64,000 nt of DNA from Planobispora longispora (GCF_016863135.1 NZ_BOOH01000021.1:124001-188000), one strand, 5' to 3'. Shown: positions 1 to 9,013, counted from the first letter of the stretch. Numbers and translations: made by a program. Notes: generated by a model from the letters alone, not told the origin.

Positions 1-180
1 CTCTACGTGGGCGACCGTCTCGACAACGACGTGCTCCCCGCCCGGGCAGCGGGCATGCGGACCGCCCTGATCCGCCGCGGGCCCTGGGGGTATCTCCACG
101 CGGCCCGTCCGGAGGCGGCCCAGGCCGACCACGTCGTCTCGGACTTCCCCGGCCTGGTCGCCGCCCTCCGGCGCCGGTAG
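1..180 (+). CDS. HAD-family hydrolase, C-terminal fragment
   Basis: The reading frame is open from base 1 and ends in TAG, so only the last 59 residues of a gene that starts before the window are visible. They begin LYVGDRLDNDVLPARAAGM, which matches motif IV of haloacid-dehalogenase phosphatases (GDxxxND, where the acidic residues bind Mg2+), followed by the usual ALIRRGPWG stretch and a short helical tail. HAD enzymes of this kind are cytoplasmic phosphatases of small metabolites. The substrate cannot be deduced from the tail. A strong hairpin follows directly after the stop. Family assignment is fairly firm; the sub-family is unknown. Confidence 0.8.
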   Translation, partial: LYVGDRLDNDVLPARAAGMRTALIRRGPWGYLHAARPEAAQADHVVSDFPGLVAALRRR

Positions 181-211
181 CCGCCCGCCCCGTCGCGGGC
201 GGGGCGGGCGG
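181..211. terminator. bidirectional hairpin between convergent genes
   Basis: A perfect 12-bp GC stem (181-192 with 200-211) and a 7-base loop fill the 33-base gap between the HAD gene and the convergent DUF5709 gene. It has no T-tract, as is usual in high-GC actinomycetes, and could stop transcripts from either side. Confidence 0.65.
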
Positions 212-213
212 AT

Positions 214-528
214 CTACCGGTCGGACTCGATGTGGATGGCGCGCTCCTCGGCGGACAGGTCGCCGCTGTCGCGGCCGACGTCGATGGCGTAGGACTCACG
301 CGCCCAGTCGGGGCCGATGCCCGCGTCGGGCGCGACCAGCCGGTCCTCGGAGCGGTGGGCCCGCTCGCGTTCCGGGGCTTCGCGGCGCAGCCGTTCGTCG
401 AGGGTGTCGCGGTGCTGCGGGTCGTCCTCCACGATCTCATGGTTGAAACCGAGGTCGCTGGTCGCCTGTTCGACCTCGACCGACTGCTCGTCGCTCATCC
501 CGAAACGGTCGGGAGGCATTTGACTCAT
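214..528 (-). CDS. DUF5709 family protein
   Basis: A 104-residue, strongly acidic, soluble protein. The segment RLVAPDAGIGPDWARESYAI and the ending SAEERAIHIESD match the DUF5709 family, a small actinobacterial family of unknown function. No catalytic motif, signal peptide or membrane segment is visible. I chose the ATG at 528 because a TATTTA box (535-540 on this strand) lies 6 bases before it, the leaderless layout seen repeatedly in this window; an in-frame ATG at 546 is the alternative and adds six residues. It is convergent with the HAD gene and separated from it by a hairpin. Confidence 0.75.
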   Translation of the reverse strand: MSQMPPDRFGMSDEQSVEVEQATSDLGFNHEIVEDDPQHRDTLDERLRREAPERERAHRSEDRLVAPDAGIGPDWARESYAIDVGRDSGDLSAEERAIHIESDR

Positions 529-567
529 ACCGGATAAATACCCCATATCAACTCGAAAAACCGCAGC

Positions 568-2106
568 TCACACCCCGAGCGCGGCTCCGATGAGGGAGCG
601 GGGGTCGGCCGCCCCGGCCGGCACGCCCGAGGGGAGGACGTCGATGAGGTGGGCGTGGCCGAAGGCGGAGCCGTACGGCAGCGCGCCGACGGGGTGGCCG
701 CGCCGCGCGAGACCCTCGGCCCAGGGGGCGCCCTCCTCCACCTCCACCGCGGCCTCGTCGGGAGCCAGCCAGGCGTCGAAGCCGGTGCCGCCGGAGCCCA
801 GCCGCCAGCGGGCGGCGCCGATCGCCTCCCCGGGCGTCTGGCCGCAGGCGAGCAGACGGGTGACGACCTGGAGCAGGATCTGCGGCTGGGCGTCGCCGCC
901 CATGGTGCCCACGACCGCGCGGAGGGACCCGTCCGGGCGGGTGATCAGGGCCGGGACCAGGGTGTGCGGGGGTCGCCGCCCGGGGCCGTACTCGGCGGGG
1001 TGGCCCGGGACCAGGGAGAACCCGATGCCACGGTTGTGGAGGTTGATCCCGGTACGGGGCTCGAAGACCAGGCTGCCGAACCCGGCGGCGTTGGACTGGA
1101 TCAGCGAGACTCCCATGCCGTCGCCGTCCACCGCGCACAGGTAGGTGGTGTCGCCGGCGGCGGCCAGGTCGCGCACCGCGAGCCGCCGGGACGGATCGAC
1201 CAGCGCGCGGCGCGCCGCGGCCGAGTCCAGGGCGGCGGCGACGGACGCGCCCTCGTACAGCAGCTCGGGCCGGTCGTGCCCGGCGACCCGGGCCGACTCC
1301 ACCAGCAGGTGCGCCCAGAGCGGGTCGGACGGGTCCGCGGGCAGGTCGAGGCCCTCCGCGACGGCGAGTGCGAGCAGCAGCAGGTAGCCCTGCGAGTTGG
1401 GCGGCATCGTCCACACGTCGTGCCCGAAGACCCGCGTCCGCAGCGGATCCGTCCACTGCGCGCCGTCCCCGGCGAGGTCGTCCTCGGTATACTCGCCGCC
1501 GCCGACGGCGAGCAGCCCCTCCCCGAACTCGCCCAGGTAGAACCCGTCCCGCCCGCCGGTCAGCGCCTTCAACGCCCGCGCCACACCCGGCCGCCGGATC
1601 AGCTCACCGGCCGACCGCGCGGAGGCGAAGTCCTCGCACAGCGGGCCGACCGTCGGCAGGGCGGGAGCCAGCAGCGGCGAGGCGGGGAAGCCGTCGGTGG
1701 CGTAGCCGATCGCCGGGGCCAGCACCTCGGTCAGCGGCAGCCTGCCGTACCGGCCGTGCAGGGCCAGCCACCCGTCCGCGCAGCCGGGCACCGGCACGGA
1801 ACGGACGTCGTGGTGGAACGGCATGCGCTCGTGCCCCTCGGCCCGCAGCCGCTCCGGGTCGGCGCCCGACCCCGCCCGGCCGGAGGCGTTGAGCGCCGCG
1901 GGCGCGCCGGACCCGTCGTGCACCAGGGCGAACAGGTCTCCGCCCAGACCGCACATGTGCGGTGCGGTCACCGCCAGCACGGCGTTGGCCGCGACCGCGG
2001 CGTCGGCCGCGGACCCGCCCCGCTCCAGCATCGCGACCCCGGCTCTGGACGCCAGATGATCGACCGTGGACACCATTCCGGAGCGCGCGTAGCGGGTGTT
2101 GTGCAT
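568..2106 (-). CDS. gamma-glutamyltransferase family protein
   Basis: 512 residues, a Ntn-hydrolase precursor of the gamma-glutamyltranspeptidase family, which cleaves or transfers the gamma-glutamyl group of glutathione-like compounds. The N-terminal half carries the typical ASRAGVAMLERGGSAADAAV and HMCGLGGDLFALV segments. Autocleavage is expected before Thr320 in GDTTYL, giving a large subunit of about 319 and a small subunit of about 193 residues, the normal proportions. The family usually reads TTHF here; Tyr in place of His occurs in more distant members, so the substrate may not be glutathione. No convincing signal peptide follows the ATG at 2106, so a cytoplasmic location is likely. 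The frame stays open far upstream, but that stretch looks non-coding. Confidence 0.85.
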   Translation of the reverse strand: MHNTRYARSGMVSTVDHLASRAGVAMLERGGSAADAAVAANAVLAVTAPHMCGLGGDLFALVHDGSGAPAALNASGRAGSGADPERLRAEGHERMPFHHDVRSVPVPGCADGWLALHGRYGRLPLTEVLAPAIGYATDGFPASPLLAPALPTVGPLCEDFASARSAGELIRRPGVARALKALTGGRDGFYLGEFGEGLLAVGGGEYTEDDLAGDGAQWTDPLRTRVFGHDVWTMPPNSQGYLLLLALAVAEGLDLPADPSDPLWAHLLVESARVAGHDRPELLYEGASVAAALDSAAARRALVDPSRRLAVRDLAAAGDTTYLCAVDGDGMGVSLIQSNAAGFGSLVFEPRTGINLHNRGIGFSLVPGHPAEYGPGRRPPHTLVPALITRPDGSLRAVVGTMGGDAQPQILLQVVTRLLACGQTPGEAIGAARWRLGSGGTGFDAWLAPDEAAVEVEEGAPWAEGLARRGHPVGALPYGSAFGHAHLIDVLPSGVPAGAADPRSLIGAALGV

Positions 2107-2187
2107 GTTCCCGAGCGTACGGCCCCCGTGCCGGGCCGACGGAGCCGGCACCGCCGTCCCCACGGCAGCCCCGCCTCCGCGGTGTCC

Positions 2188-2237
2188 CGATCTCCGTGGT
2201 GCCTCGATCTCCGTGGTGCCTCGATCTCCGCGATGCG
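2188..2237. repeat. 17-bp tandem repeat, about three copies
   Basis: The unit CGATCTCCGTGGTGCCT occurs at 2188-2204 and 2205-2221, with a degenerate third copy from 2222. It lies in the gap between the divergent gamma-glutamyltransferase and response-regulator genes. No function is evident. Confidence 0.8.
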
Positions 2238-2358
2238 CCTCCCCCGCATGCCGTCCCGCCGCAATAAGGTGGCGGGCATCCCGGCGGATCCGCCAGGTCG
2301 CGTCGCCCCCCGCCGTCCACCGGTCCCCCCGTCCCTCCCCGACCCGTAGAGGAGGCCC

Positions 2359-3060
2359 ATGTCCGGGCAGCGAATCCTCGTCGTCGACGACGACCCGGCG
2401 ATTCTGCGGGCCCTGCGGCGAGGTCTGCGGCTGGAGGGCTTCGGCGTGGAGACCGCCGACTCCGGAGAGCGGGCACTGGAGCTGACCGGCGCCTCCCCGG
2501 CCTGCGCCTCCCCGCCCGACGCCGTCGTCCTCGACGTCTCGATGCCGGGACTGTCCGGGACGGAGGTGTGCGCCCGGCTGCGCGCCCGCGGGTCGGAGGT
2601 GCCGGTGCTCATGCTGTCGGCCATGGACGAGGTGGACGACCGGGTGGCGGGGCTGGCCGCCGGGGCCGACGACTACGTGGTCAAGCCGTTCGACCTGCGG
2701 GAGCTGGTGCTGCGGCTGCGCGCCCTGCTGCGGCGGGCCGGCCGTGCCCCCGGCGCGGCGGTCCGGCTCGGCCCGCTGACGATCGACCCGGCCGCCCGCG
2801 CGGTCGCCGTGGGCGGCCGGGGGGTCGAGCTGACGCGGCGGGAGTTCGACCTGCTGGAGGTCCTGGCGCGCAACGCGGGGATCGTGCTGTCCCGGCCGGT
2901 GCTGCTGGAACGCGTCTGGGGATACGACTTCGAGGTGACGGACAACGCCGTGGACACCTTCGTCGGCTACCTGCGGCGCAAGCTGGAGGCCGGAGGAGAG
3001 CCCCGCATGGTGCACACGGTGCGGGGGGTCGGGTTCGTGCTGCGGGAGCCCCGGTCATGA
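2359..3060 (+). CDS. OmpR-family response regulator
   Basis: 233 residues. The receiver domain (about 1-120) begins RILVVDDDPAILRALR, has the phospho-acceptor Asp59 in VVLDVSMPG and the conserved Lys109 in YVVKPFD. The winged-helix effector domain (about 135-233) contains LTRREFDLLEVLARN and ends VHTVRGVGFVLR, typical of OmpR/PhoB DNA-binding proteins. A small Ala/Pro-rich insertion (ASPACASPPD) precedes the acceptor strand. It is the first gene of a two-gene operon: its TGA overlaps the ATG of the sensor kinase by four bases. The pair resembles the MprAB/CseBC class that responds to envelope signals, but the stimulus is not shown by the sequence. Confidence 0.95.
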   Translation: MSGQRILVVDDDPAILRALRRGLRLEGFGVETADSGERALELTGASPACASPPDAVVLDVSMPGLSGTEVCARLRARGSEVPVLMLSAMDEVDDRVAGLAAGADDYVVKPFDLRELVLRLRALLRRAGRAPGAAVRLGPLTIDPAARAVAVGGRGVELTRREFDLLEVLARNAGIVLSRPVLLERVWGYDFEVTDNAVDTFVGYLRRKLEAGGEPRMVHTVRGVGFVLREPRS

Positions 3061-4778
3061 ACGCGCGATCCGCCCCGGGACGTCCCGCCGGAGACTCCCG
3101 TCCGGCCGGGGATCCGCGTCCCGCCCGGGGACGTCCGGCCGGGGATCCGCGCCCTGCCGGAGATCCACGTCGAGCCCGGGGACGCGCCGCCGGGGATCCG
3201 CGCCGCCCACGGCGCCGGGCCATGCGGCTGTCCACCCGGTTCGCGGTCCGCCTCGCCGTACTGGTCCCGCTCCTGGTGCTGCTGGCCGGGGCGCTCGTGC
3301 TCGGCCTCGCCGTCCAGGACCTGCGCGCCGAACGGGACCGGCAGCTGGCGGTACGGCTGCGCGCGCTGGCGCCGATGGCCCTGACCTACGCCCGGCGGGT
3401 CCACCTGTCGCCCGGGACGGCGCTGCCGGACCTCCTGGGGCAGCGGCTGGCCGTGGCGGCCACCGGCGGCGAGAGCTCGGGCGGTGTGTACCTCGACGTC
3501 GCAGGGGCCGAGCCGCTCGTCGTCGGAGCCGTGCCCGCGACGCTGCCCGCCACCGGGGAGACCGGCCCGGCCACCTTCACCGATGGAGCCGATGGAGCCG
3601 ATGGAGCCGATGGAACCGGCGGCTCGGTCGGCACCGGGAGCACCGTCGGCGGCGACGGCGACGGCGCCGACGGCGGGCGGCGGTGGCGGTTCGCGGCGGT
3701 GGACCTCGGCGTGCGGGGGGACCGGGGCCGATTGTGGGTGTTCGATCCGGAGGACCGCCTGGCCGGGCGGATCCGGGCGCTCACCGGCAGAGTGGTGCTG
3801 ACCACGCTGGTGGCGGCGGGGGCCGGCGCCCTGGCCGGACTCGGGCTCGGCCGCCTGGCCGTCCGGCCGCTGACGGTGCTCCACGGACAGGCGCGCGGGA
3901 TCGACACGCAGCCCCGGACGGGGGCCCGGCTGGCGACCGGCTCAGGAGTGACCGAGATCGACGAGCTGGCCGGTCTGCTCAACGAGCTGCTGGACCGGCG
4001 GGACGCCGCGGTGGCGCGCACCGGCGAGGCGCTGGAGACCGCCCGGGCCTTCGCGGCCACCGCCGCGCACGAGCTGAGGACCCCGCTGACCAGCATGGGC
4101 GCCAACCTGGGCCTGCTCGACCATCCCGGCCTGGACCCGGCCGAGCGGGCCGAGACCGTCGCGGACCTGATCGCCGAGCACTCCCGGATGCAACGGCTGA
4201 TCACGCTGCTGCGCGGACTGGCCCGCGGTGACCTGATCGATCCCGCGACCTTCACCGGGACCGACCTGACCGAGATCGTCGCCGCCGCGGCCGAGGACGC
4301 CCGGAGCCGCCACCCGGGCGCCGTGATCACCATCGCCCTCGCGGACGGCCCGCGGGTGCGCGGATGGGAGGAGGGGCTGAGGGTGATCGTGGACAACCTG
4401 CTCGACAACGCCGCGATCCACGGCGCGGACCCCCACGGACGCGCCACGATCACCGTCACCCTGTCGTTCTCCGCGACCTCGGCGGTTCCCGTGCCGCCGT
4501 CCCCGGCACTCCCGGCAAGCACGGCCACCCCGGCCCCGGATGGCGGCGGCGTCGCCGTCCTCGTCGTCCAGGACGCCGGTCCCGGCATCCCGCCCGCCGA
4601 CCGGGAGCGGGTGTTCGCCCGCTTCCACCGCCGCACCGGCAGCCCCGGCTCCGGGCTCGGCCTCACCCTGGTCCGCCAGCAGGTGGCGCTGCACGGCGGC
4701 GCGGTCACCGTGACCGGCTCGCACGGCGGCGCCGGGACGCGCGTCGAGGTGCGCCTGCCGGCGGCTACTCCCCGGTGA
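3057..4778 (+). CDS. two-component sensor histidine kinase
   Basis: 573 residues if translation starts at the ATG overlapping the upstream stop. Residues 1-55 are an odd Arg/Pro/Gly-rich repeat; an ATG at 3222 starts just before the first membrane helix and would give a normal 518-residue kinase. A TM helix (about 65-85), an extracytoplasmic sensor with a DGADGADGADG repeat, a second TM near 245-265, HAMP, HisKA with the phospho-acceptor His338 in AAHELRTPL, and the ATPase domain with N box (VDNLLDNAAIHG), G1 (DAGPGIP) and G2 (GSGLGLTL) follow. It should phosphorylate the adjacent OmpR regulator. The 3' end overlaps the convergent DinB gene by 14 bases. Confidence 0.93.
   Translation: MNARSAPGRPAGDSRPAGDPRPARGRPAGDPRPAGDPRRARGRAAGDPRRPRRRAMRLSTRFAVRLAVLVPLLVLLAGALVLGLAVQDLRAERDRQLAVRLRALAPMALTYARRVHLSPGTALPDLLGQRLAVAATGGESSGGVYLDVAGAEPLVVGAVPATLPATGETGPATFTDGADGADGADGTGGSVGTGSTVGGDGDGADGGRRWRFAAVDLGVRGDRGRLWVFDPEDRLAGRIRALTGRVVLTTLVAAGAGALAGLGLGRLAVRPLTVLHGQARGIDTQPRTGARLATGSGVTEIDELAGLLNELLDRRDAAVARTGEALETARAFAATAAHELRTPLTSMGANLGLLDHPGLDPAERAETVADLIAEHSRMQRLITLLRGLARGDLIDPATFTGTDLTEIVAAAAEDARSRHPGAVITIALADGPRVRGWEEGLRVIVDNLLDNAAIHGADPHGRATITVTLSFSATSAVPVPPSPALPASTATPAPDGGGVAVLVVQDAGPGIPPADRERVFARFHRRTGSPGSGLGLTLVRQQVALHGGAVTVTGSHGGAGTRVEVRLPAATPR
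3081..3213 (+). repeat. coding repeat at the N-terminus of the sensor kinase
   Basis: The cores GTCCGGCCGGGGATCCGCG, CCTGCCGGAGATCCACG and GCCGCCGGGGATCCGCG recur, encoding RPAGDPRPARGRPAGDP-type peptide. The block lies wholly before the first membrane helix and before the alternative ATG at 3222, so it may be untranslated or a positively charged cytoplasmic tail. Confidence 0.75.
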
Positions 4779-5304
4779 GGCCGTCCGCCTCTTCCCGGAG
4801 GAGGTCGGCGTGGCCGTTGTGCCGCGCGTACTCCTCGATCATGTGGACCAGGATCCACCGCAGGCTGGGCGTCTTCCCGTCGGGCCAGGAGCGCCGGGCC
4901 GGCTGCTCCAGGCCGCCGCCCGCCAGCGCCTCCGCGACGAGTGAGCGGGAGCGGGCCACGGCGCCCTGCCAGAGCGCATGGAGCTGCTCGGGGGTGTCCC
5001 CGGCGGCCGAGTGCCAGTCCCAGTCGGGGTCGGTCTTCCAGTCCACCGCGTCCCACGGGGGCTCCGGGGCCCGCCCGTGCAGCCACCGGGAGAACCACAG
5101 GTCCTCGACGTATGACAGGTGCTTGAGCAACCCGCCCAGGGTCATCGACGAGGGGCCGACGGTCGCCCTCAGCCCGGCCGCGTCCAGCCCCGAGCACTTC
5201 CACGCCAGGGTCGCGCGCTGGTAGTCCAGGAAGCCCGTGAGGGTGGCGGCCTCGTCGGCCGCGAGGGGAGGTTCCGGCCGCCCCTGATCGTCCAGGGAGA
5301 TCAT
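4765..5304 (-). CDS. DinB superfamily protein (DUF664-like)
   Basis: 179 residues from the ATG at 5304, giving the N-terminus MISLDDQGRPEPPLAADEAA; an in-frame upstream start at 5418 would add a low-complexity leader and is less likely. The four-helix-bundle DinB/DUF664 fold is indicated by LLKHLSYVEDLWFSRWL and by HMIEEYARHNGHADLLRE near the C-terminus. The three histidines in these two segments form the metal site of the family. Related actinomycete proteins include thiol S-transferases and stress-induced proteins, but most are uncharacterised, so no reaction is assigned. It converges on the sensor kinase with a 14-base overlap. Confidence 0.88.
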   Translation of the reverse strand: MISLDDQGRPEPPLAADEAATLTGFLDYQRATLAWKCSGLDAAGLRATVGPSSMTLGGLLKHLSYVEDLWFSRWLHGRAPEPPWDAVDWKTDPDWDWHSAAGDTPEQLHALWQGAVARSRSLVAEALAGGGLEQPARRSWPDGKTPSLRWILVHMIEEYARHNGHADLLREEADGLTGE

Positions 5305-5516
5305 GGACGGTGAGCCTATCGACGGAACCGCCACCGGACCAGGGCCGTCCACGGCCTCCGAGCGGTCGAGTCCGGGTTCCCTGAGTGCGGGTTCGTCCTC
5401 GCGCCGGAGCAGCGACACTCAGCGCTGGAACTCACGCACCCGTGATCTGCTCTTGAATGCAGGTCGCGGACAGGGGAACGGCGTGCGGTTCTCTCCTGAT
5501 GATCTGTTGAATCGGG

Positions 5517-6593
5517 TCAGCCGGCGGCGGCGGTGTCGGCCGGGCCGGGGAGTTCGTACGGGGCCGTACGGTGCCGGGAGGGGCGGCCGGCGGTGAAGGT
5601 GGCCAGGCAGCGGCCCGGACCCTCCTGGAGGAGGGCGGTGCAGGCGGTGGCCGGGGTGGCCTCGACCGCGAAGACGGCGAAGTCGGCGCGACCGCCCGGT
5701 TCCAGGCATCCCAGGCGGCCGGGGCCCTCGGCCAGGCCGACGGCTCCGGCGCCGCCGAGGGTCAGCGCCTCGACCAGGAGGTGGTCCAGGCCGGGGTCGC
5801 GGGGGAGGGCCTGGCGGAGCAGGCGGGCCAGGGCGAGGGGGTCGTCGCCCGTGCGGGTGCCGAGGGCGACCGGGTTCTCGCCGTCGAGCATGCCTTCGGC
5901 GGCGAACGGGGAGGTGACGGCGGCGACGGTGCCGCGGATGCGCAGGAGCTTGCGGTCGGCCTCGTCGAGCGGGCCGGAGAGCACGACGTGGACGCCGTCT
6001 CCGAGGGCGCCCACCTCGTCCAGGAAACCGGCGGTGCGGCGGCCGAGCTCGACCAGGAGCCGCAGGCCGAAGGTCCGGGACAGGATGGCCAGGTCCTCCA
6101 TGACCACCGGATCGGGGGAGTGCGCGGCGATGCCGATGATCCCGGGGTGGTTCACCTCGCGGATCGCGGTGATGAGCCGGTCGCGCTCACCGCCCTCCCA
6201 GCGCTCCTCGCTCGCGCAGCGCGTCTCCAGGTAGGTCACGCCGTCCAGGCCGGTCTCGCCGACGACGGCCGCGTCCTCCAGGTCGGCGGCCACGCCCGCG
6301 ACCGCGGTGACGCCGTGGGGGTGGGCGGGGGCGAAGTCGCGGCCGAGCCGGACGTGCGCGTCGACGAACCCCGGCACGATCATGCCCGGCCAGCGCACCG
6401 GGTCGGAGCCGGGGTAGGCGGCCTCGATCTCTTCGCGGGGACCGACGGCGATCACCCGGTCCTGCCGTACGGCGATGGCGCCGTACGGGACCGGCGGACC
6501 GGAGACGGGCAGGACGATCGGCGCGCTGTGCACCACCGTCGTCGAGGGCGCGCGCGTGCCGAGGAACTGGCCGGCGCGCGTGGGCATAGGCAC
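5517..6593 (-). CDS. amidohydrolase-like protein lacking the HxH metal motif
   Basis: 358 residues. It shows the composite amidohydrolase layout: N-terminal beta-domain (APIVLPVSGPPVPYGAIAV, DRVIAVG), the transition GMIVPGFVDAHVRLGRDF near residues 92-109, a TIM-barrel-like middle and the C-terminal return (LGCLEPGGRADFAVFAV). Active amidohydrolases have HxH where this protein has HVR, so one of the first two metal ligands is missing, and the downstream His and Asp ligands are also unclear. This fits the bacterial imidazolonepropionase-like or cytosine-deaminase-like subset, some of which may be non-enzymatic. No signal peptide. It stands alone between the DinB gene and the divergent protease gene. 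Confidence 0.72.
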   Translation of the reverse strand: MPMPTRAGQFLGTRAPSTTVVHSAPIVLPVSGPPVPYGAIAVRQDRVIAVGPREEIEAAYPGSDPVRWPGMIVPGFVDAHVRLGRDFAPAHPHGVTAVAGVAADLEDAAVVGETGLDGVTYLETRCASEERWEGGERDRLITAIREVNHPGIIGIAAHSPDPVVMEDLAILSRTFGLRLLVELGRRTAGFLDEVGALGDGVHVVLSGPLDEADRKLLRIRGTVAAVTSPFAAEGMLDGENPVALGTRTGDDPLALARLLRQALPRDPGLDHLLVEALTLGGAGAVGLAEGPGRLGCLEPGGRADFAVFAVEATPATACTALLQEGPGRCLATFTAGRPSRHRTAPYELPGPADTAAAG

Positions 6594-6748
6594 TCCTGTC
6601 CGTCTGTCCTCTCCGGGAGATTAAATGCGGTGACCCGCTCTTCTCAAATACCCCGCGAGGGAAAAATTCCGACTGACGTGCTCCGTGTCCGTTCTGGTCT
6701 GCCCGGGGTCATTGATCTCCTTGGGGCAGATATATAGCGTCATTTAAC

Positions 6749-8845
6749 GTGATCAAACCCCCCAGTTTGGTGAAGGCCCTGGTCGCGGCAGCGATCCTGT
6801 TCCCCCTCGGCCTCGCCGGAACCCCCGCGTCCGCAGAGCCGTCCCCCGATCCCGAGCATCCCTGGCGTCTGGACCACTGGCCGCAGCAGCAGCCCTGGCA
6901 GCAGGACGGGCCCGCGGCCGCCCTGCGGGAGCAGCGCCCGGACGGGCCCGCGCCCATCGACCCGCAGAATTGGAAGAACCCCGACCACATGACGTGGGCC
7001 GACTACGTCAAGCCGCCGGGCACGAACTGGGCCGACCCGGCGGTCAAGGGGTCCGAGCGCACCTTCCGCGGCGCGCTGGTCCTGCTCGACTACCCCAACC
7101 AGCCGTTCGCGGTCACCCAGCCGAAGGGCTCCACGGTCTTCGGCAACCCCAGCGCCGAGGCCCACGACGTCCCGCGTGAGCAGGTCGCCCAGTTCTACAA
7201 GGACTTCCTCAACACCCCGAACCAGCTCAACCGCGGGCACACCATCCACGAGTACTGGATGGAGGACTCCGCCGGGCGCTACGGCGTCGACCTGACCGCC
7301 TTCGGGCCGTACCAGATGCCCGGCAAGTCCCACGAGTACGCGATGGAGTTCCAGGCGGGCACCGCCTGCCCGGCCGGGGACGCCTGCAACAAGAACATCA
7401 GGACCGACGGGCGCGCCGCCTGGATCGCGGACGTGGGATCGGAGGTCCCCGCCGGGTTCGACTTCGTCTTCTACCTCAGCGCCGGTCAGGACGAGTCGGC
7501 CACCTGGCAGGAGTTCGGGCCGATGAAGTTCCCGACGAAGGAGGCGGTGACCGACGAGTTCGGCCCGCCGGACCCGGCCCTGCCCAACTGGGCCAGGACC
7601 CGCTACGTCGAGTGGACCTCCTGGGCCTCGGCCGCCTCCATCTGGCCCAACGCCGGGGGCGGCTCCTCCGTCCAGGCCGAGAGCTCGGGCCAGAGCGTCT
7701 ACGCCCATGAGCTCAGCCACATCCTCGGCATCGGCGACAACTACAACAACCCGTACGGGGTCCCGCCGCGGCGGGCCTACTCCGGCATCTGGGAGATGCT
7801 CAGCCGGGGCACCTTCAACGGGCCCGGCGGCCCGCACAGCCGCTGGCTGATCCCGCCCACGGCGGGCGCCTCGATGGGCGCCCAGCACATGCTCCGCAAC
7901 AAGATCAAACTGAAGATGGTGGACGAGGAGAACGTCCTGCGCCTGTCGCGTGAGGCGCTCGACGAGTCCGGCCTGGTGGTCGCCCGGGTGACCGCCCGCG
8001 TCGTGCAACCGGCCGGGAACGGCCTGTCGGGCGTCAACATCGCCTTCGACACCGGGGACAAGAGCCCGGCCTGCGACGTCGCCACCGACCCGTTCTGCGA
8101 CGGCGGCGGCTACGAGAACTACACCGTCGAGGTCGTCGACCGGATGGGCTCCGACTCCTTCACCCCGGACTCCGGCGTGCTGCTGGCCAAGACCAAGAAC
8201 GAGGACCGGGCGCCGTTCGAGTGGGTGATCGACGCCAACCCGCAGGACATCGGGATGACCGACTACGTCCTGCCGGACGGCACCGCCGTGCCGATCACGA
8301 TCGGCGACTACCGCCAGCTCTCCGACGCGCTGTTCCACGCGGGAACCGGCTCGGGCAGCGAGTTCGAGTACGTCGACGAGGCCAACCGCCTGCACTTCTA
8401 CGTGCTCGACGTGCACCGGGACCGCCAGGGCCTGCTCTCCTACACGGTCGCGCTCCGCTCCCTGGACGGCGCCGGACCGGCCAGGCGCGGCGTGCGGCTG
8501 CTCCCGGCGGCCGGGATCCCCACCGGCAAGGGGTACTCGACTTGCCGCTTCCCGCTGTTCAACACCGGCGGGAAGGCTCCCGCCCAGGGACAGCACCCCG
8601 AGGACGTGAGCGCCTACCTGGACAGTGACGTCTACCGGCTGTCGGCCACCGTCGAGGGCCGCGGCTGGACGGTCTCGCTGCCGAACGCGCTGGCGTCGGC
8701 GGAGGCCGGCCGGCGCACGGCGGCGGACGTCCACGCCGTGCGGGCGCCGGGCGGCAGCCGCCTGGCCAAGGTCACGCTGACCGCCGTCTCCGAGAGCGAC
8801 CCGTCGAAGACGGCCAGGGCGACCTGCCGGGTGATCGGCCTGTAG
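6749..8845 (+). CDS. secreted M6-family metalloprotease
   Basis: 698 residues from a GTG. A signal peptide is visible: basic start, hydrophobic VKALVAAAILFPLGLAG, then TPASAEP with cleavage after ASA near residue 30. The zinc motif HELSH (His320, Glu321, His324) lies in YAHELSHILGIGDNYNNP, with a Met-turn-like WEML about 30 residues later. This is the immune-inhibitor-A-like M6 pattern. The sequence around FRGALVLLDYPNQPF and the spaced tryptophans also fit M6 peptidases. The C-terminal 300 residues are beta-rich and probably involved in substrate binding. It probably degrades extracellular protein. The gene is monocistronic and followed by a hairpin. Confidence 0.88.
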   Translation: MIKPPSLVKALVAAAILFPLGLAGTPASAEPSPDPEHPWRLDHWPQQQPWQQDGPAAALREQRPDGPAPIDPQNWKNPDHMTWADYVKPPGTNWADPAVKGSERTFRGALVLLDYPNQPFAVTQPKGSTVFGNPSAEAHDVPREQVAQFYKDFLNTPNQLNRGHTIHEYWMEDSAGRYGVDLTAFGPYQMPGKSHEYAMEFQAGTACPAGDACNKNIRTDGRAAWIADVGSEVPAGFDFVFYLSAGQDESATWQEFGPMKFPTKEAVTDEFGPPDPALPNWARTRYVEWTSWASAASIWPNAGGGSSVQAESSGQSVYAHELSHILGIGDNYNNPYGVPPRRAYSGIWEMLSRGTFNGPGGPHSRWLIPPTAGASMGAQHMLRNKIKLKMVDEENVLRLSREALDESGLVVARVTARVVQPAGNGLSGVNIAFDTGDKSPACDVATDPFCDGGGYENYTVEVVDRMGSDSFTPDSGVLLAKTKNEDRAPFEWVIDANPQDIGMTDYVLPDGTAVPITIGDYRQLSDALFHAGTGSGSEFEYVDEANRLHFYVLDVHRDRQGLLSYTVALRSLDGAGPARRGVRLLPAAGIPTGKGYSTCRFPLFNTGGKAPAQGQHPEDVSAYLDSDVYRLSATVEGRGWTVSLPNALASAEAGRRTAADVHAVRAPGGSRLAKVTLTAVSESDPSKTARATCRVIGL

Positions 8846-8875
8846 CGGGACCGGATCCGGCGGGAGAACCGCGAC

Positions 8876-8902
8876 GGGGCACGGCCGTCCGCGCCGTGCC
8901 CC
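8876..8902 (+). terminator. hairpin after the M6 protease gene
   Basis: A perfect 9-bp stem, GGGGCACGG (8876-8884) with CCGTGCCCC (8894-8902), and a 9-base loop lies 30 bases after the stop. There is no T-tract. Confidence 0.65.
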
Positions 8903-9004
8903 GTCACCCGCCGGCCGCGTCCCGTCACCGGGCCGGATCGGCCGTTCCCGTCACCGGGCCGGTCGCATCCCGTCACCCGCCGGCCGCGTCCCGTCAGCGG
9001 GCCG
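8899..9004. repeat. degenerate direct repeats between convergent genes
   Basis: The blocks CCCGTCACCCGCCGGCCGCG and CCCGTCACCGGGCCGG alternate several times between the protease and acyl-CoA dehydrogenase genes. Copies are imperfect and there are no constant-length spacers. No function is assigned. Confidence 0.75.
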
Positions 9005-9013
9005 GCCGCCGGA

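Noticed and set aside
2107-3015. N-terminal extension of the gamma-glutamyltransferase frame
   Set aside because: It runs antisense through the response regulator gene and contains the intergenic 17-bp repeats; biased composition, no signal peptide.
6740-8734. 664-codon frame opposite the M6 protease
   Set aside because: It mirrors the protease on the other strand, has repetitive Arg/Val/Gly/Asp composition and no motif; the protease has signal peptide and zinc motif.
8899-9004. CRISPR or attachment site in the repeats
   Set aside because: Repeats are irregular and degenerate; no integrase or spacers.
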